From positions 1 through 51,414 of the forward strand of contig CALFJA010000082.1 of NCBI GenBank assembly GCA_937877605.1: 51,414 nt of DNA, written 5' to 3'. Shown here in pieces: positions 39,860 through 49,166 of the stretch. The stretch's first letter is position 1, and each line of letters opens with the position of its first letter. Under the pieces are notes generated by a model that saw only the letters and a list, made by a program, of their open reading frames with translations, did no database searches and had not been told where the DNA came from. The stretch is from an uncultured Prevotellaceae bacterium. GTDB taxonomy: Bacteria > Bacteroidota > Bacteroidia > Bacteroidales > Bacteroidaceae. Both the position numbers and the translations under genes were made by a program.

Positions 39860-41122
39860 ATGGAATTAAAAAGAGTAGTAGTAACAGGTCTCGGCGCAGT
39901 AACGCCATTGGGAAACACTCCCGAGGAGACATGGAACAATCTGCTGGCAGGTAAGAGCGGAGCCGCCCCTATCACCCAATTCGACTCCTCCAAATGCAAG
40001 ACACATTTTGCCTGTGAGGTGAAGGACCTCGATGTAGAGCAGTACATCGACCGTCGCGAAGCCCGCAGAATCGACCGATTCACGCAGTTGGCAATGATAG
40101 CAGCCATCCAGGCAGTCGGCGACAGCGGTATGGATTTGGAGAAGGAAGACAAGGACCGTATCGGCGTTGTCTACGGTGTGGGCATCGGAGGTATCCGTTC
40201 CTATGAGGAAGAGGAAATCTACTATGGGCAGCATATTGAGGAAGGCCCGAAGTTCTCCCCCTTCTTCATTCCCAAAATCATCTCCGACATTGCCGCAGGA
40301 CACATCTCCATCCACTTCGGTTTCCACGGTCCCAATTTCACCACCACCTCAGCCTGTGCCTCGTCGAGCCATGCACTGGCAGAAGCCTTCAACCTGATAC
40401 GCCTCGGAAAGGCCAATGCCATTCTGGCAGGAGGTTCCGAAAGTGCCATCTGCACCAGCGGCGTGGCTGGCTTCAACGCCATGAAAGCACTCTCGACACG
40501 CAACGAAGAACCACAGACAGCCTCACGCCCATTCAGCGGAAGCCGCGACGGATTCGTCATGGCAGAAGGTGCCGGATGCCTCATCCTCGAGGAACTGGAA
40601 CATGCCAAGGCCCGCGGTGCCAAGATATACGCCGAAATGGTGGGTGAGGGAGAAAGCGCAGATGCCTTCCATATCACTGCATCGCATCCCGAAGGACTCG
40701 GTGCGAAACTCGTTATGCAAGAAGCACTCAAGGATGCCAACCTCAGACCAGAGGACATCGACTACATCAATGTGCACGGAACAAGCACACATGTGGGCGA
40801 TATCTCGGAAGTGAAGGCCATCAAGGATGTCTTCGGCGATGCAGCCTACAAACTGAACATCAGCAGCACGAAGTCGATGACCGGCCATCTGCTCGGAGCA
40901 GCCGGTGCCGTAGAGGCCATGATTTCGCTCCTCGCAGTGAAGAACGACATCGTCCCGCCGACCATCAACCACGAGGAAGGCGATGAAGACCCGGAAATAG
41001 ACTACAAACTGAACTTCACCTTCAACCAGCCGCAGAAACGTGAGGTACGCGCCGCCATCAGCAACACCTTCGGCTTCGGTGGCCACAATGCCTGCGTCAT
41101 CTTCAAGAAATACGAGGAGTAA
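39860..41122 (+). CDS. fabF: Beta-ketoacyl-ACP synthase II
   Basis: The 420-aa condensing enzyme elongates acyl-ACP with malonyl-ACP in type II fatty acid synthesis. The nucleophile is Cys166 in TSACASSSHALAEAF. The two catalytic histidines lie in NVHGTSTHVGD and KSMTGHLLGAAGA, and the C-terminal NTFGFGGHNA is intact. Length and start (MELKRVVVTGLGAVTPLG) are standard. The gene follows acpP by 153 bp with an attenuator-like hairpin between, and precedes rnc by 51 bp, so fabF and rnc are probably in one transcript. Confidence 0.98.
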   Translation: MELKRVVVTGLGAVTPLGNTPEETWNNLLAGKSGAAPITQFDSSKCKTHFACEVKDLDVEQYIDRREARRIDRFTQLAMIAAIQAVGDSGMDLEKEDKDRIGVVYGVGIGGIRSYEEEEIYYGQHIEEGPKFSPFFIPKIISDIAAGHISIHFGFHGPNFTTTSACASSSHALAEAFNLIRLGKANAILAGGSESAICTSGVAGFNAMKALSTRNEEPQTASRPFSGSRDGFVMAEGAGCLILEELEHAKARGAKIYAEMVGEGESADAFHITASHPEGLGAKLVMQEALKDANLRPEDIDYINVHGTSTHVGDISEVKAIKDVFGDAAYKLNISSTKSMTGHLLGAAGAVEAMISLLAVKNDIVPPTINHEEGDEDPEIDYKLNFTFNQPQKREVRAAISNTFGFGGHNACVIFKKYEE

Positions 41123-41173
41123 CAGGCCTGCAAAGGAAGGAAGTCATCGAAATTTAAGACACGAACTAACGAC

Positions 41174-42451
41174 ATGCGATTTAATTTCATCGATAGAATG
41201 AAGCTCCCCTTCCAGAAAGATAGGGAGCTTCGTTCGTCTTTATACCGTATATTGGGATTCTATCCCCACCATCTGCCTCTCTACCGTCAGGCACTCATGC
41301 ACAAAAGCCTGATGCACCGTAACAAGAAAGGCAAGGCAGTGAACAACGAACGGCTGGAATTTCTGGGCGATGCCATACTCAGTGCCATCGTGGGCGACAT
41401 CGTCTATGAGCACTTTCCAGGCAAGCGCGAAGGATTTCTCACCAATACCCGCAGCAAACTGGTACAGCGCGAAACCCTCAACAAACTCTCAAGCGAGATA
41501 GGCATCAACCGACTGATATTCTCCAACGGCCACAGTTCGTCGCACAACAGCTATGTGGGCGGTAACGCCTTCGAGGCATTAGTAGGCGCCATCTACCTGG
41601 ACAGAGGCTACGATGCCTGTATGCGGTTCATGAAGAAGCGCATCCTTTCCAACATGGTCAACATAGACAAGGTGGCACGGAAGGAAGTCAACTTCAAGAG
41701 CCGGCTGCTCGAATGGTCGCAGAAAAACCGCATCCAGTTGGCATATAACATGCTTGAATCTACGCTTGACGAGGACGGAAGCCCCATGTTCGAGTTTCAG
41801 GTAGTCCTGGAAGGCATCGCCTGCGAGAAAGGTAAGGGCTACAGCAAGAAGGAAAGCCAGCAGAAAGCCTCGCAGCTCACCCTCGAGAAAATACGCCGCG
41901 ACCACCGTTTTCTCGATACCGTCTATGCTGCCAAACAACAGCGGTTGGACAATGAGAAACCAATAGAAGAAAAACCCGAATCCGAGGTGGAGAAAGTGGT
42001 GGAAGCAGCAGTGGAAAACAAAGTGGAAACCCCCACGGAGAAACCGAAGAAAACCGCCAAGCGGACTACCCGGAAGTCCACAAAGAAAACAGAAGAAAAA
42101 CCCGAAGAAAAGCCCATTGAGGAAAAAAAGCCGAAACGAACTACGCGGAGCAAGGTGAAGAAGGAGTCGGAAACGGTGGAAAAGAAGGTAGAAACAGTGG
42201 AAAAACCGGCTGAAGAACCGACTGAACCATCTGCCGAGGAACCTAAGAAAAAGCCTCGTCAGCGCTCCACACGTAGCAAAAAGAAAACCGAGGAAACTCT
42301 CGAAGCGCAGCCAAAGCCGGACACTCCTCCTGTGGAAGCAAAACCTGAAGCCCCAGATGAGTTCGACTTGAGCGACATCACCCACCGAGAACTTTCACGA
42401 GAGGAAATCATTGCAGCAGCAGAAGAGGCTGCCTTCTCCAACGAAGCATAG
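41174..42451 (+). CDS. rnc: Ribonuclease III with a long charged C-terminal tail
   Basis: The first ~250 residues are a normal RNase III, which cuts double-stranded RNA in rRNA processing. The signature NERLEFLGDA is at 58-67, the second catalytic block NAFEALVGAIYLD at 131-143, and a dsRNA-binding domain occupies about 172-243 (GKGYSKKESQQKASQLTLEKI). Residues 258-425 are an added low-complexity tail, alternating acidic Pro/Glu stretches with three basic blocks: KKTAKRTTRKSTKK (292-305), KRTTRSKVKK (321-330) and RQRSTRSKKK (362-371). A final acidic helix closes it. Typical enzymes have 220-260 residues, so the tail adds about two thirds again. The basic blocks could bind RNA or ribosomes. 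Confidence 0.95.
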   Translation: MRFNFIDRMKLPFQKDRELRSSLYRILGFYPHHLPLYRQALMHKSLMHRNKKGKAVNNERLEFLGDAILSAIVGDIVYEHFPGKREGFLTNTRSKLVQRETLNKLSSEIGINRLIFSNGHSSSHNSYVGGNAFEALVGAIYLDRGYDACMRFMKKRILSNMVNIDKVARKEVNFKSRLLEWSQKNRIQLAYNMLESTLDEDGSPMFEFQVVLEGIACEKGKGYSKKESQQKASQLTLEKIRRDHRFLDTVYAAKQQRLDNEKPIEEKPESEVEKVVEAAVENKVETPTEKPKKTAKRTTRKSTKKTEEKPEEKPIEEKKPKRTTRSKVKKESETVEKKVETVEKPAEEPTEPSAEEPKKKPRQRSTRSKKKTEETLEAQPKPDTPPVEAKPEAPDEFDLSDITHRELSREEIIAAAEEAAFSNEA

Positions 42452-42494
42452 TGGAAAAAGGCACTTGACCAAAACGGCAAGTGCCTTTTTCCAC
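42451..42494 (+). terminator. Strong terminator after rnc
   Basis: GTGGAAAAAGGCACTTG (42451-42467) pairs perfectly over 17 bp with CAAGTGCCTTTTTCCAC (42478-42494), with a 10-nt loop. The stem starts at the last base of the stop codon. Confidence 0.9.
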
Positions 42495-42557
42495 TCTCTC
42501 TTTACCTGGTCATAACGGAAGAAAAGCGGAACACTTAACTTAAATATATTGATTTTT

Positions 42558-42589
42558 TTTGGTGCTCTTCGTGTTTTCTGCTAACTTTG
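42558..42589 (+). promoter_or_regulatory. GH3 gene promoter
   Basis: TTTG (42558-42561), a 20-bp spacer and TAACTTTG (42582-42589) match the Bacteroidota consensus fully. Confidence 0.8.
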
Positions 42590-42609
42590 TAAACTATAAT
42601 TGACCTTTT

Positions 42610-42629
42610 ATGCCTTTTTAGAAAGGCAT
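42610..42629 (+). promoter_or_regulatory. Perfect hairpin in the GH3 mRNA leader
   Basis: ATGCCTTT (42610-42617) and AAAGGCAT (42622-42629) form an 8-bp stem with a TTAG tetraloop, about 15 nt after the predicted transcription start and 18 nt before the ATG at 42648. It could affect stability or ribosome access. Confidence 0.5.
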
Positions 42630-42647
42630 TTTCATAAGAATAAAGCA

Positions 42648-44171
42648 ATGGCACTGCTCACAAAGATTACCCAATTATACCTCACCCCGCGCCAGCACGA
42701 ACTGGACAAACACTTCACTTCCCCACTGCAACTGCAGGAGCAGATGCTCCGTTACCTGTTGGAAAAAGGACGGCAAACGGAATATGGCCATCGTCATAAC
42801 CTTGCACAGGCTGCAGATTATGAATCTTTCGCCCGTCAGATACCCCTCAACACCTATGAAGAACTCAAGGCAGACATCGACCGTATGCGCCACGGTGAGT
42901 GTAATATTCTCTGGCCCGGACAAATCAGGTGGTATGCAAAGTCGTCGGGAACCACCAACGACAAGAGTAAGTTCATACCCGTGTCAAAGGAAGGACTCCG
43001 CCACTTGCACTACCAGGGAGGCCACGATGCCTGCGCATTCTATTTCCGGCTGAACCCCAAGAGCAGGATTTTCGACGGCAAGAGCCTCATTCTCGGAGGG
43101 TCGCACTCACCCAACTACAACCTGCCTAACTCGCTCGTGGGCGATCTCAGTGCCATCCTTATGGAAAACCTCAATCCCATCCTCGGCTATTTCCGGGAAC
43201 CTAAGAAGAGCATTGCCCTAATGGCTGACTTCGAACAGAAGCGCGACCTTATTGCACGCACCACCATGCGGCAGAACATCACCAACCTTTCGGGTGTACC
43301 GTCCTGGATGCTCTCGGTGCTCGTCCGAATGCTGGAAATAAGCGGAAAGGAAAGCATTGAGCAACTATGGCCTAACCTCGAGGTATTCTTCCACGGGGGA
43401 ATTGCATTCACGCCTTACAGAAAACAATATGAGGAAATCATCCGCAAGGCCGACATGCACTATATGGAAACTTACAATGCAAGCGAAGGTTTCTTTGGTA
43501 TTCAGAACGATCCATTGGACAAGTCCATGCTGCTCATGCTCGACTATGGTACCTTCTACGAGTTCATACCGATGGACGAGTTCGGCAGCGACAATCCTAC
43601 CGTGGTGCCGCTCAGCGGCGTGCAGACCGGAAAGAACTATGCAATGGTCATTAGCACCACCTGCGGGTTGTGGCGCTATGTCATAGGTGACACCGTGATG
43701 TTCACCAGTACCAATCCATACAAGTTCATTATCACTGGAAGAACAAAGTACTTCATCAACGCTTTCGGCGAGGAACTCATCCAGGATAATGCCGAACAAG
43801 GGCTGGCCTACGCCTGCGAACAAACCGGTGCGAAGGTATTGGAATACACAGTGGCCCCCGTCAACATGGACGAACACGCCCAGTGCCGTCACCAGTGGCT
43901 CATAGAGTTTGCCCAGCCTCCCCGAGACATTGATGAGTTCCGGCATCTGCTTGACACAAGGCTCCAGCAAGTGAACAGCGACTATGAGGCTAAGCGTGCC
44001 AAGAACATCACCATGCAGGAACTTGAAATAATAGTTGCGCCGAAGGGACTCTTCAACCAATGGCTCAAAGCTAAGGGAAAACTGGGTGGCCAGCACAAGA
44101 TACCGCGTCTCTCGAACACCCGTAAGCATATAGAGGAACTTCTTGAAATGATGAATAAACAACACTCGTAA
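42648..44171 (+). CDS. GH3 family acyl-adenylating enzyme
   Basis: From the ATG at 42648 (MALLTKITQLYLTPRQHELD) the protein has 507 aa, the usual length of bacterial GH3 proteins; a longer TTG frame covers the leader hairpin and is unlikely. GH3 enzymes belong to the ANL superfamily and activate a carboxylate with ATP, then transfer it, in plants to an amino acid. Conserved segments include WYAKSSGTTNDKSKFIPVS (ATP-binding P-loop-like SSGTT), FFHGGIAFTPYRKQYEEI, YNASEGFFGIQND and WRYVIGDTVMFTSTNPYKF. Bacterial substrates are unknown. It is the first gene of a run of closely spaced genes to ispG, with the lipoprotein start 7 bp after its stop. Confidence 0.9.
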   Translation: MALLTKITQLYLTPRQHELDKHFTSPLQLQEQMLRYLLEKGRQTEYGHRHNLAQAADYESFARQIPLNTYEELKADIDRMRHGECNILWPGQIRWYAKSSGTTNDKSKFIPVSKEGLRHLHYQGGHDACAFYFRLNPKSRIFDGKSLILGGSHSPNYNLPNSLVGDLSAILMENLNPILGYFREPKKSIALMADFEQKRDLIARTTMRQNITNLSGVPSWMLSVLVRMLEISGKESIEQLWPNLEVFFHGGIAFTPYRKQYEEIIRKADMHYMETYNASEGFFGIQNDPLDKSMLLMLDYGTFYEFIPMDEFGSDNPTVVPLSGVQTGKNYAMVISTTCGLWRYVIGDTVMFTSTNPYKFIITGRTKYFINAFGEELIQDNAEQGLAYACEQTGAKVLEYTVAPVNMDEHAQCRHQWLIEFAQPPRDIDEFRHLLDTRLQQVNSDYEAKRAKNITMQELEIIVAPKGLFNQWLKAKGKLGGQHKIPRLSNTRKHIEELLEMMNKQHS

Positions 44172-44177
44172 GCAAGC

Positions 44178-46118
44178 ATGAAAAAACTATATTTTCTTTC
44201 ACTCGCATGCCTCATCTTGTTGATATCGGGCTGCGCCAGGATGGGAACCCCTGACGGAGGATGGTACGACGAGACGCCTCCGAGGGTGATAGGGACCTCG
44301 CCCGCCGACAAGTCGACCAATGTCAGTGGGCATAAGTTCTACATCCATTTCAACGAATACATCCTGATAGACAACCCAACGGAGAATGTGGTGGTGTCAC
44401 CGCCGCAAATCAACACCCCAGACATCAGGAGCCAAGGCAAGCGAATCCTTGTAAACCTCAAGGATACGCTCCTGCCCAATACCACCTATACCATCGACTT
44501 CAGCGATGCCATCACCGACAACAACGAGTCGAACCCGCTGGGCAACTACACCTATACCTTCTCCACGGGCAATCAAATCGACACGCTTGAGGTGAGTGGG
44601 TATGTCCTGGACGCTGAGACACTGGAACCTACAAAGGGCATCTTGGCCGGTCTCTATAACTCTACGGAAGACTCTCTCTTCACGACCCAGTCCTTGCAGC
44701 GCATTGCCAAGACCGACCAGACAGGGCATTTCACCATCCGTGGCATCGCACCTGGGAAGTACAGGGTCTATGCCTTGAACGATATGGACGGCGACTACAA
44801 GTACTCTCAGGCAAGTGAACAGATAGCTTTCATCCGCAGGACGATAGTTCCATTCACCACAGATGCCGTTCGTCAGGACACGATATGGAAGGACACGCTC
44901 CACATCGACCATATAAAACAGGAAGCGTACACGCGCTTTCTCCCCGACGATATCCTGCTGAGGAGTTTCACGAGAGTGCAGACCGACCGCTATCTGGTGA
45001 AGTCCGACCGCAAGAACGAGAACCGTATAGTGCTCTATTTCTCCTATGGCAGCGAGGAAATACCAGTTATTCGCGGACTGAATTTCGACTCAGAAGATGC
45101 TTTCCTCGTTGAAGCCAGCGAGAAAAAAGACACCTTGACCTATTGGATTCGCAATCAGCAACTGGTAGATACAGACTCGCTGCAGTTTGAACTGACCTAT
45201 TCCGCCACCGATTCCACCGGCGTGCTGGAACAGCGGACCGACACACTTCTCCTGCTGCCGAAGTATTCCTACGAGAAGCGGAAGAAGGAACAGGACAAAA
45301 AAATGGAGGAATGGGAGAAGAAACAGGCCAAGAAGAAAAAACGCGGAGAAGCCTACGACTCCATCTATCCCGTCACCCCGCTCAACATCCAGATGCTTTC
45401 CAATAGCAAAATGGCACCCGACGAGAATGTGCGCCTGGCGTTCTCTACACCCATAAAGGAACTGAACGGGAATGGAATCCATCTCTATTCGCAGATAGAT
45501 TCCGCATGGTACGAATCCAAGTATCGTCTGGAACCGGATCCCCTCCTGCCAAGGACATACACCCTTCGTGCCGAATGGCGGCCAGATGTGACCTATAGTC
45601 TGGAAATAGACAGTGCAACCTTCGTCGATATCTACGGGAAAGCCAATGAGAAATACAAGCAGGGATTGAAGATTAACTCCAACGATGAGTACAGTTCGCT
45701 CGTCGTTACCATTCCGATTGATGAGGATGCAAACTACATCTGCCAACTGCTCGACAATAAACCTACGGTGAAAAAAGAAGTCAAAGTAGTAAACGGGCAG
45801 GCAGAATTCTTCTACATAAAGCCCGGTACATACTTTCTGAAACTGATAAACGACGAGAACTACAATGGGAAATGGGACACAGGTGATTATGAAAAGAACC
45901 TGCAGCCGGAAGAAGTGTTCTTCTACAGCAAGCCCGTCGAGTGCAAGGCAAAGTGGGATGTGACGCTAAACTGGGTTCCGAACCTGCTTCCACTCAACGC
46001 GCAAAAGCCTAACGAACTGAAAAAGACCGAAACAACCAAGAAGAAAGATGAGAAGAACCGCAATGCGGAACGCGCCAGGAAACTGGGAATCACCTATACA
46101 CCACCAAAGAATTTCTAA
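44178..46118 (+). CDS. Lipoprotein with Ig-like (Big_5) domain
   Basis: The 646-aa product starts with MKKLYFLSLACLILLISGC, a lipoprotein signal (lipobox LISGC). An Ig-like Big_5 domain follows (about 33-135: PPRVIGTSPADKSTNVSGHK, NTTYTIDFSDAITDNNESNPLGNYTYTFSTG). Next is a carboxypeptidase-regulatory-like fold (GHFTIRGIAPGKYRVYALND). A Lys/Glu-rich coiled stretch is at about 370-395 and a second beta domain repeats the pattern. The C-terminus is basic. This domain order is a well-known conserved Bacteroidales outer-membrane lipoprotein of unknown function. Only 6 bp separate it from the GH3 stop. Confidence 0.88.
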   Translation: MKKLYFLSLACLILLISGCARMGTPDGGWYDETPPRVIGTSPADKSTNVSGHKFYIHFNEYILIDNPTENVVVSPPQINTPDIRSQGKRILVNLKDTLLPNTTYTIDFSDAITDNNESNPLGNYTYTFSTGNQIDTLEVSGYVLDAETLEPTKGILAGLYNSTEDSLFTTQSLQRIAKTDQTGHFTIRGIAPGKYRVYALNDMDGDYKYSQASEQIAFIRRTIVPFTTDAVRQDTIWKDTLHIDHIKQEAYTRFLPDDILLRSFTRVQTDRYLVKSDRKNENRIVLYFSYGSEEIPVIRGLNFDSEDAFLVEASEKKDTLTYWIRNQQLVDTDSLQFELTYSATDSTGVLEQRTDTLLLLPKYSYEKRKKEQDKKMEEWEKKQAKKKKRGEAYDSIYPVTPLNIQMLSNSKMAPDENVRLAFSTPIKELNGNGIHLYSQIDSAWYESKYRLEPDPLLPRTYTLRAEWRPDVTYSLEIDSATFVDIYGKANEKYKQGLKINSNDEYSSLVVTIPIDEDANYICQLLDNKPTVKKEVKVVNGQAEFFYIKPGTYFLKLINDENYNGKWDTGDYEKNLQPEEVFFYSKPVECKAKWDVTLNWVPNLLPLNAQKPNELKKTETTKKKDEKNRNAERARKLGITYTPPKNF

Positions 46119-46139
46119 TCCCGTAAAAAGCATAACGAC

Positions 46140-46955
46140 ATGAAAAAATCTCTCTATTTTACCCTGCTGGTCTTTTGTATTCTGTCGATTGGCACAACTG
46201 CCATGGCACAATGCAAACAGAAGAACACGGCATTCAAATCGGGAGAGTTTCTCTCGTACAACCTCTACTACAACTGGAAAATGGTTTATGTGAAGGCAGG
46301 CACCGCCAGTTACAGTACCGTGCAGACCATCCGTAGCGGCAAGCAGGCCTACCGTGCCAGCCTGACCACCACCAGTAACAAGAAAGCCGATGAGATGTTT
46401 GTCATGCGCGATACCGTCCAGTGCTACTCTTCACTCGACTTGGAACCGCTCTATTATCGTAAGGGAAGCCGCGAGGGAAGCCGCTACACCGTCGATGAGG
46501 TGTTTTATTCCTACACCGGTGGGAAGACCAACCTGCGCCTCCACCGACAGCACCACAAGGGTGACCACACATGGCAGAACAAAACATCGGGTGAATGTGT
46601 CTACGACATGCTCACCGTCTTGCTCCGAGCACGCTCGTTCAACTTCCAGGGATGGCCCGTGGGTAAGGAGATAAACCTCCCCATTGCAACGGGAAAGGCA
46701 CTCAGCAAGGCCAAGGTTAGATATAAAGGTGCATCCACCATAAAGGTCGATAACGGTAAGAAATACAAGTGTCTGACGCTCTCCTACCTCGAATTGAAGG
46801 ACGGAAAGTACAAAGAGGTGGTGCGTTTCTATGTGACCGACGATGCCAATCATATTCCCGTCCGGATAGACTTCTTCCTTCGCTTCGGTACGGCCAGGGC
46901 CGTCCTGACTAACATGAAGGGTATGAAAAACGAAGTAACATCCATCGTTCCCTAA
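46140..46955 (+). CDS. DUF3108 family exported protein
   Basis: The 271-aa protein has a signal peptide (MKKSLYFTLLVFCILSIGTT, cleavage after AMA) and the DUF3108 pattern: FKSGEFLSYNLYYNWKMVYV near the start, SLDLEPLYYRKGSREGSRYT, SGECVYDMLTVLLRARSFNF and DDANHIPVRIDFFLRFGTAR near the end. It probably resides in the periplasm as a beta-sandwich or clam-shell protein. Function is not established. It lies 21 bp after the Big_5 lipoprotein, a common association in Bacteroidales that suggests a shared outer-envelope role. Confidence 0.85.
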   Translation: MKKSLYFTLLVFCILSIGTTAMAQCKQKNTAFKSGEFLSYNLYYNWKMVYVKAGTASYSTVQTIRSGKQAYRASLTTTSNKKADEMFVMRDTVQCYSSLDLEPLYYRKGSREGSRYTVDEVFYSYTGGKTNLRLHRQHHKGDHTWQNKTSGECVYDMLTVLLRARSFNFQGWPVGKEINLPIATGKALSKAKVRYKGASTIKVDNGKKYKCLTLSYLELKDGKYKEVVRFYVTDDANHIPVRIDFFLRFGTARAVLTNMKGMKNEVTSIVP

Positions 46956-46988
46956 CCTATACTATCACACCTTCAACCTCACAGCGAT

Positions 46989-47636
46989 ATGGCAAAGCAC
47001 CCTTTGTGGCAAGACGAGTACTGGCTGCTCCTGATGCAACTCTATCTGAAGAAGCCTGTAGGGCTGAAACCGCTCTACTCCAAGCCTTTGGTCAATCTCA
47101 GCCTGGAACTGCACATTCCGCCGCAGTTCCTTCATCAGCAAATGTTTCGATTGCGCAGTCTTGACACTCCTCGTCTGGAACGGCTGTGGGAAACCTACAG
47201 CAAAAGCCCGAGGAAACTCTCGCGCGGTGTCAAGTTGCTGCGGCAGAAGATGGGATTCAACAGTGGCGGCGACTTCTTCGAGGGAGTTGAGATGAACGAA
47301 ACCTTCGAGAAAGACTTCAAGCCCCTGGAACAGGACCCGCAGGTGACACCCGTCAAACTGATAATGATACTCGACCTCTATTTCCGCTTGACGCCAAACA
47401 CCATGGTGGAAGAGACCGCCGAGATACAGGATTTGTCCAAGATGCTCCGTCTTTCCCCGTCAAAGGTGGTCAACATCATGGACATTTTCCAGGTGTGCGA
47501 CCCGTATCTCCGTCATGCCGAAATGATTATCGACCCGCTGCTCGGTCCCTGTCAGCAGATATGGAACCGCTATGGCAGTGAACAAACCGAAAGACTCTCA
47601 GCCCTGGCCCTGCAGCTCCGCGACTATTTCAAGTAA
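46989..47636 (+). CDS. Conserved Bacteroidales protein of unknown function upstream of rpoN
   Basis: The 215-aa cytosolic protein begins MAKHPLWQDEYWLLLMQLYL. It is mostly helical, with PRLERLWETYSKSPRKLSRGVKLLRQK, VKLIMILDLYFRLTPNTMVEE and LSKMLRLSPSKVVNIMDIFQVCDPYL; the last part resembles a HTH-like repeat. I do not recognise a named family. It ends two bases before the rpoN start, so it is very likely translated together with sigma-54. Confidence 0.75.
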   Translation: MAKHPLWQDEYWLLLMQLYLKKPVGLKPLYSKPLVNLSLELHIPPQFLHQQMFRLRSLDTPRLERLWETYSKSPRKLSRGVKLLRQKMGFNSGGDFFEGVEMNETFEKDFKPLEQDPQVTPVKLIMILDLYFRLTPNTMVEETAEIQDLSKMLRLSPSKVVNIMDIFQVCDPYLRHAEMIIDPLLGPCQQIWNRYGSEQTERLSALALQLRDYFK

Positions 47637-47637
47637 G

Positions 47638-49164
47638 ATGCCACAGCGTAATATCCAACAACAAGAACTCGTTCAGCAGCAAGTGCAACGCTTGTCGCAG
47701 CAACAACTGTTGCAGGTCAGGCTCGTTGAAATGCCACTGCCGGAATTTGAGGAGAAGGTGAGCACGGAATTGGCGGAAAACCCTGCCCTCGACCCTATGA
47801 CACAAGAGGAAGAATGGGAAGGGAAAAACGACGATTCCATCGATGAAAACACCACTTTTGAGGAGCGCGAGGAGCTTCAGGAGCGTGAAGATGCACTGGA
47901 ATCTGCGCTGGCTGGGATAGGACGCGATGACGAAATGCCTCCTACTTTTGGCGGTATGGGCGACAACAACAATGCCGAATACGAAGAGCGTGTCTATGGG
48001 AATGTGGTTTCCTTCTATGAACTGCTCCACGAACAAATGGGCGAAATGGACCTTACACCGCAGCAGCAGACCATCATGGAATACCTGATAGGCTCGCTCG
48101 ACAGCGATGGTCTCCTGCGAAAGGACCTCGACATCATCGGCGATGAACTGGCAGTACATTACTATATTGATGTATCCCGCGCGGAAATAGAACAAGTGCT
48201 CCACCTGTTGCAGACCTTCGATCCGCCCGGCATCGGTGCGCAATCACTGAAGGAATGCCTTCTGTTGCAGGTAGACCGGCTCATACAGCACAGAAAGGAA
48301 AACACCCTTCGGGACGATTCTCTCTCAACACTGCACTCACTTCGGAAGATACTTGCACACCATTATGAGGCATTTACGCGCCGGCATTGGGATAAAATCC
48401 AGACAGCGATGCACCTTTCCGACGCTGAACTGGAACAAATCCGCAAAAACATACACAAACTGAACCCCAAACCTGGTGCCTCGTTGGGTGAGGCTGAGGC
48501 CAGGAGCCTGCAGCAGATAACGCCCGATTTCATCGTGGAAACCGCTGACGACGGACAAGTCACCTGCATGCTGGCACGGGGACAGGTTCCGGAGTTGAAG
48601 GTGTCATCGTCTTTCCTTGACATGGTCGATACCTATAAGACCAACCGGCAGAATATGTCTCGACAGGACAAGGAAGCCTTGCTCTATGTAAAGGAGAAAG
48701 TTGACAGGGCCCGTGGTTTCATAGAAGCCGTCAAGCAGCGACGCAGAACACTTCTGTCCACCATGCAAGCCATCGTCGACTGGCAGTTGAAATTCTTTCA
48801 GGAGGGTGACGAAAGCGATCTCCGGCCAATGATACTCAAGGACATTGCCACAAAGACCGGGCTCGACATCTCCACGGTTTCCCGGGTTTCCAACCATAAG
48901 TATGCACAGACACGATGGGGAATTTTCCCGCTGAAGTTCTTCTTCACCGAATCGCTCACCACCGAGAACGGCGAGGAACTGTCCACCAGAAAGGTGAAAC
49001 TGGCGCTTGCTGAGTTGGTTGAAAAGGAAGACAAGCACCATCCCCTGAGCGACGACAGCCTCTCTGCCAGCCTGAAGCGGCATGGCTATCCCGTAGCACG
49101 GCGCACGGTGGCGAAATACAGGGAGCAGCTGGGCATACCCGTGGCGCGTTTAAGAAAGGAATAG
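47638..49164 (+). CDS. rpoN: RNA polymerase sigma-54 factor
   Basis: I take the ATG at 47638 (MPQRNIQQQELVQQQVQRLS), giving 508 aa, because the Gln-rich activator-interacting region I begins there; a longer frame overlaps the previous gene. Region I (1-50) is followed by an acidic region II (EEEWEGKNDDSIDENTTFEE), the core-binding domain (about 120-300), the HTH (DIATKTGLDISTVSRVSNHK) and the C-terminal RpoN box, ARRTVAKYREQLGI, which recognises the -24 element. Sigma-54 needs an AAA+ activator; none is in this window. Confidence 0.97.
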   Translation: MPQRNIQQQELVQQQVQRLSQQQLLQVRLVEMPLPEFEEKVSTELAENPALDPMTQEEEWEGKNDDSIDENTTFEEREELQEREDALESALAGIGRDDEMPPTFGGMGDNNNAEYEERVYGNVVSFYELLHEQMGEMDLTPQQQTIMEYLIGSLDSDGLLRKDLDIIGDELAVHYYIDVSRAEIEQVLHLLQTFDPPGIGAQSLKECLLLQVDRLIQHRKENTLRDDSLSTLHSLRKILAHHYEAFTRRHWDKIQTAMHLSDAELEQIRKNIHKLNPKPGASLGEAEARSLQQITPDFIVETADDGQVTCMLARGQVPELKVSSSFLDMVDTYKTNRQNMSRQDKEALLYVKEKVDRARGFIEAVKQRRRTLLSTMQAIVDWQLKFFQEGDESDLRPMILKDIATKTGLDISTVSRVSNHKYAQTRWGIFPLKFFFTESLTTENGEELSTRKVKLALAELVEKEDKHHPLSDDSLSASLKRHGYPVARRTVAKYREQLGIPVARLRKE

Positions 49165-49166
49165 GC

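Noticed and set aside
41579..42385. 268-codon minus-strand frame rich in Phe, Leu and Arg
   Set aside because: It is the complement of the low-complexity tail of rnc; its composition follows from the Lys/Glu codons.
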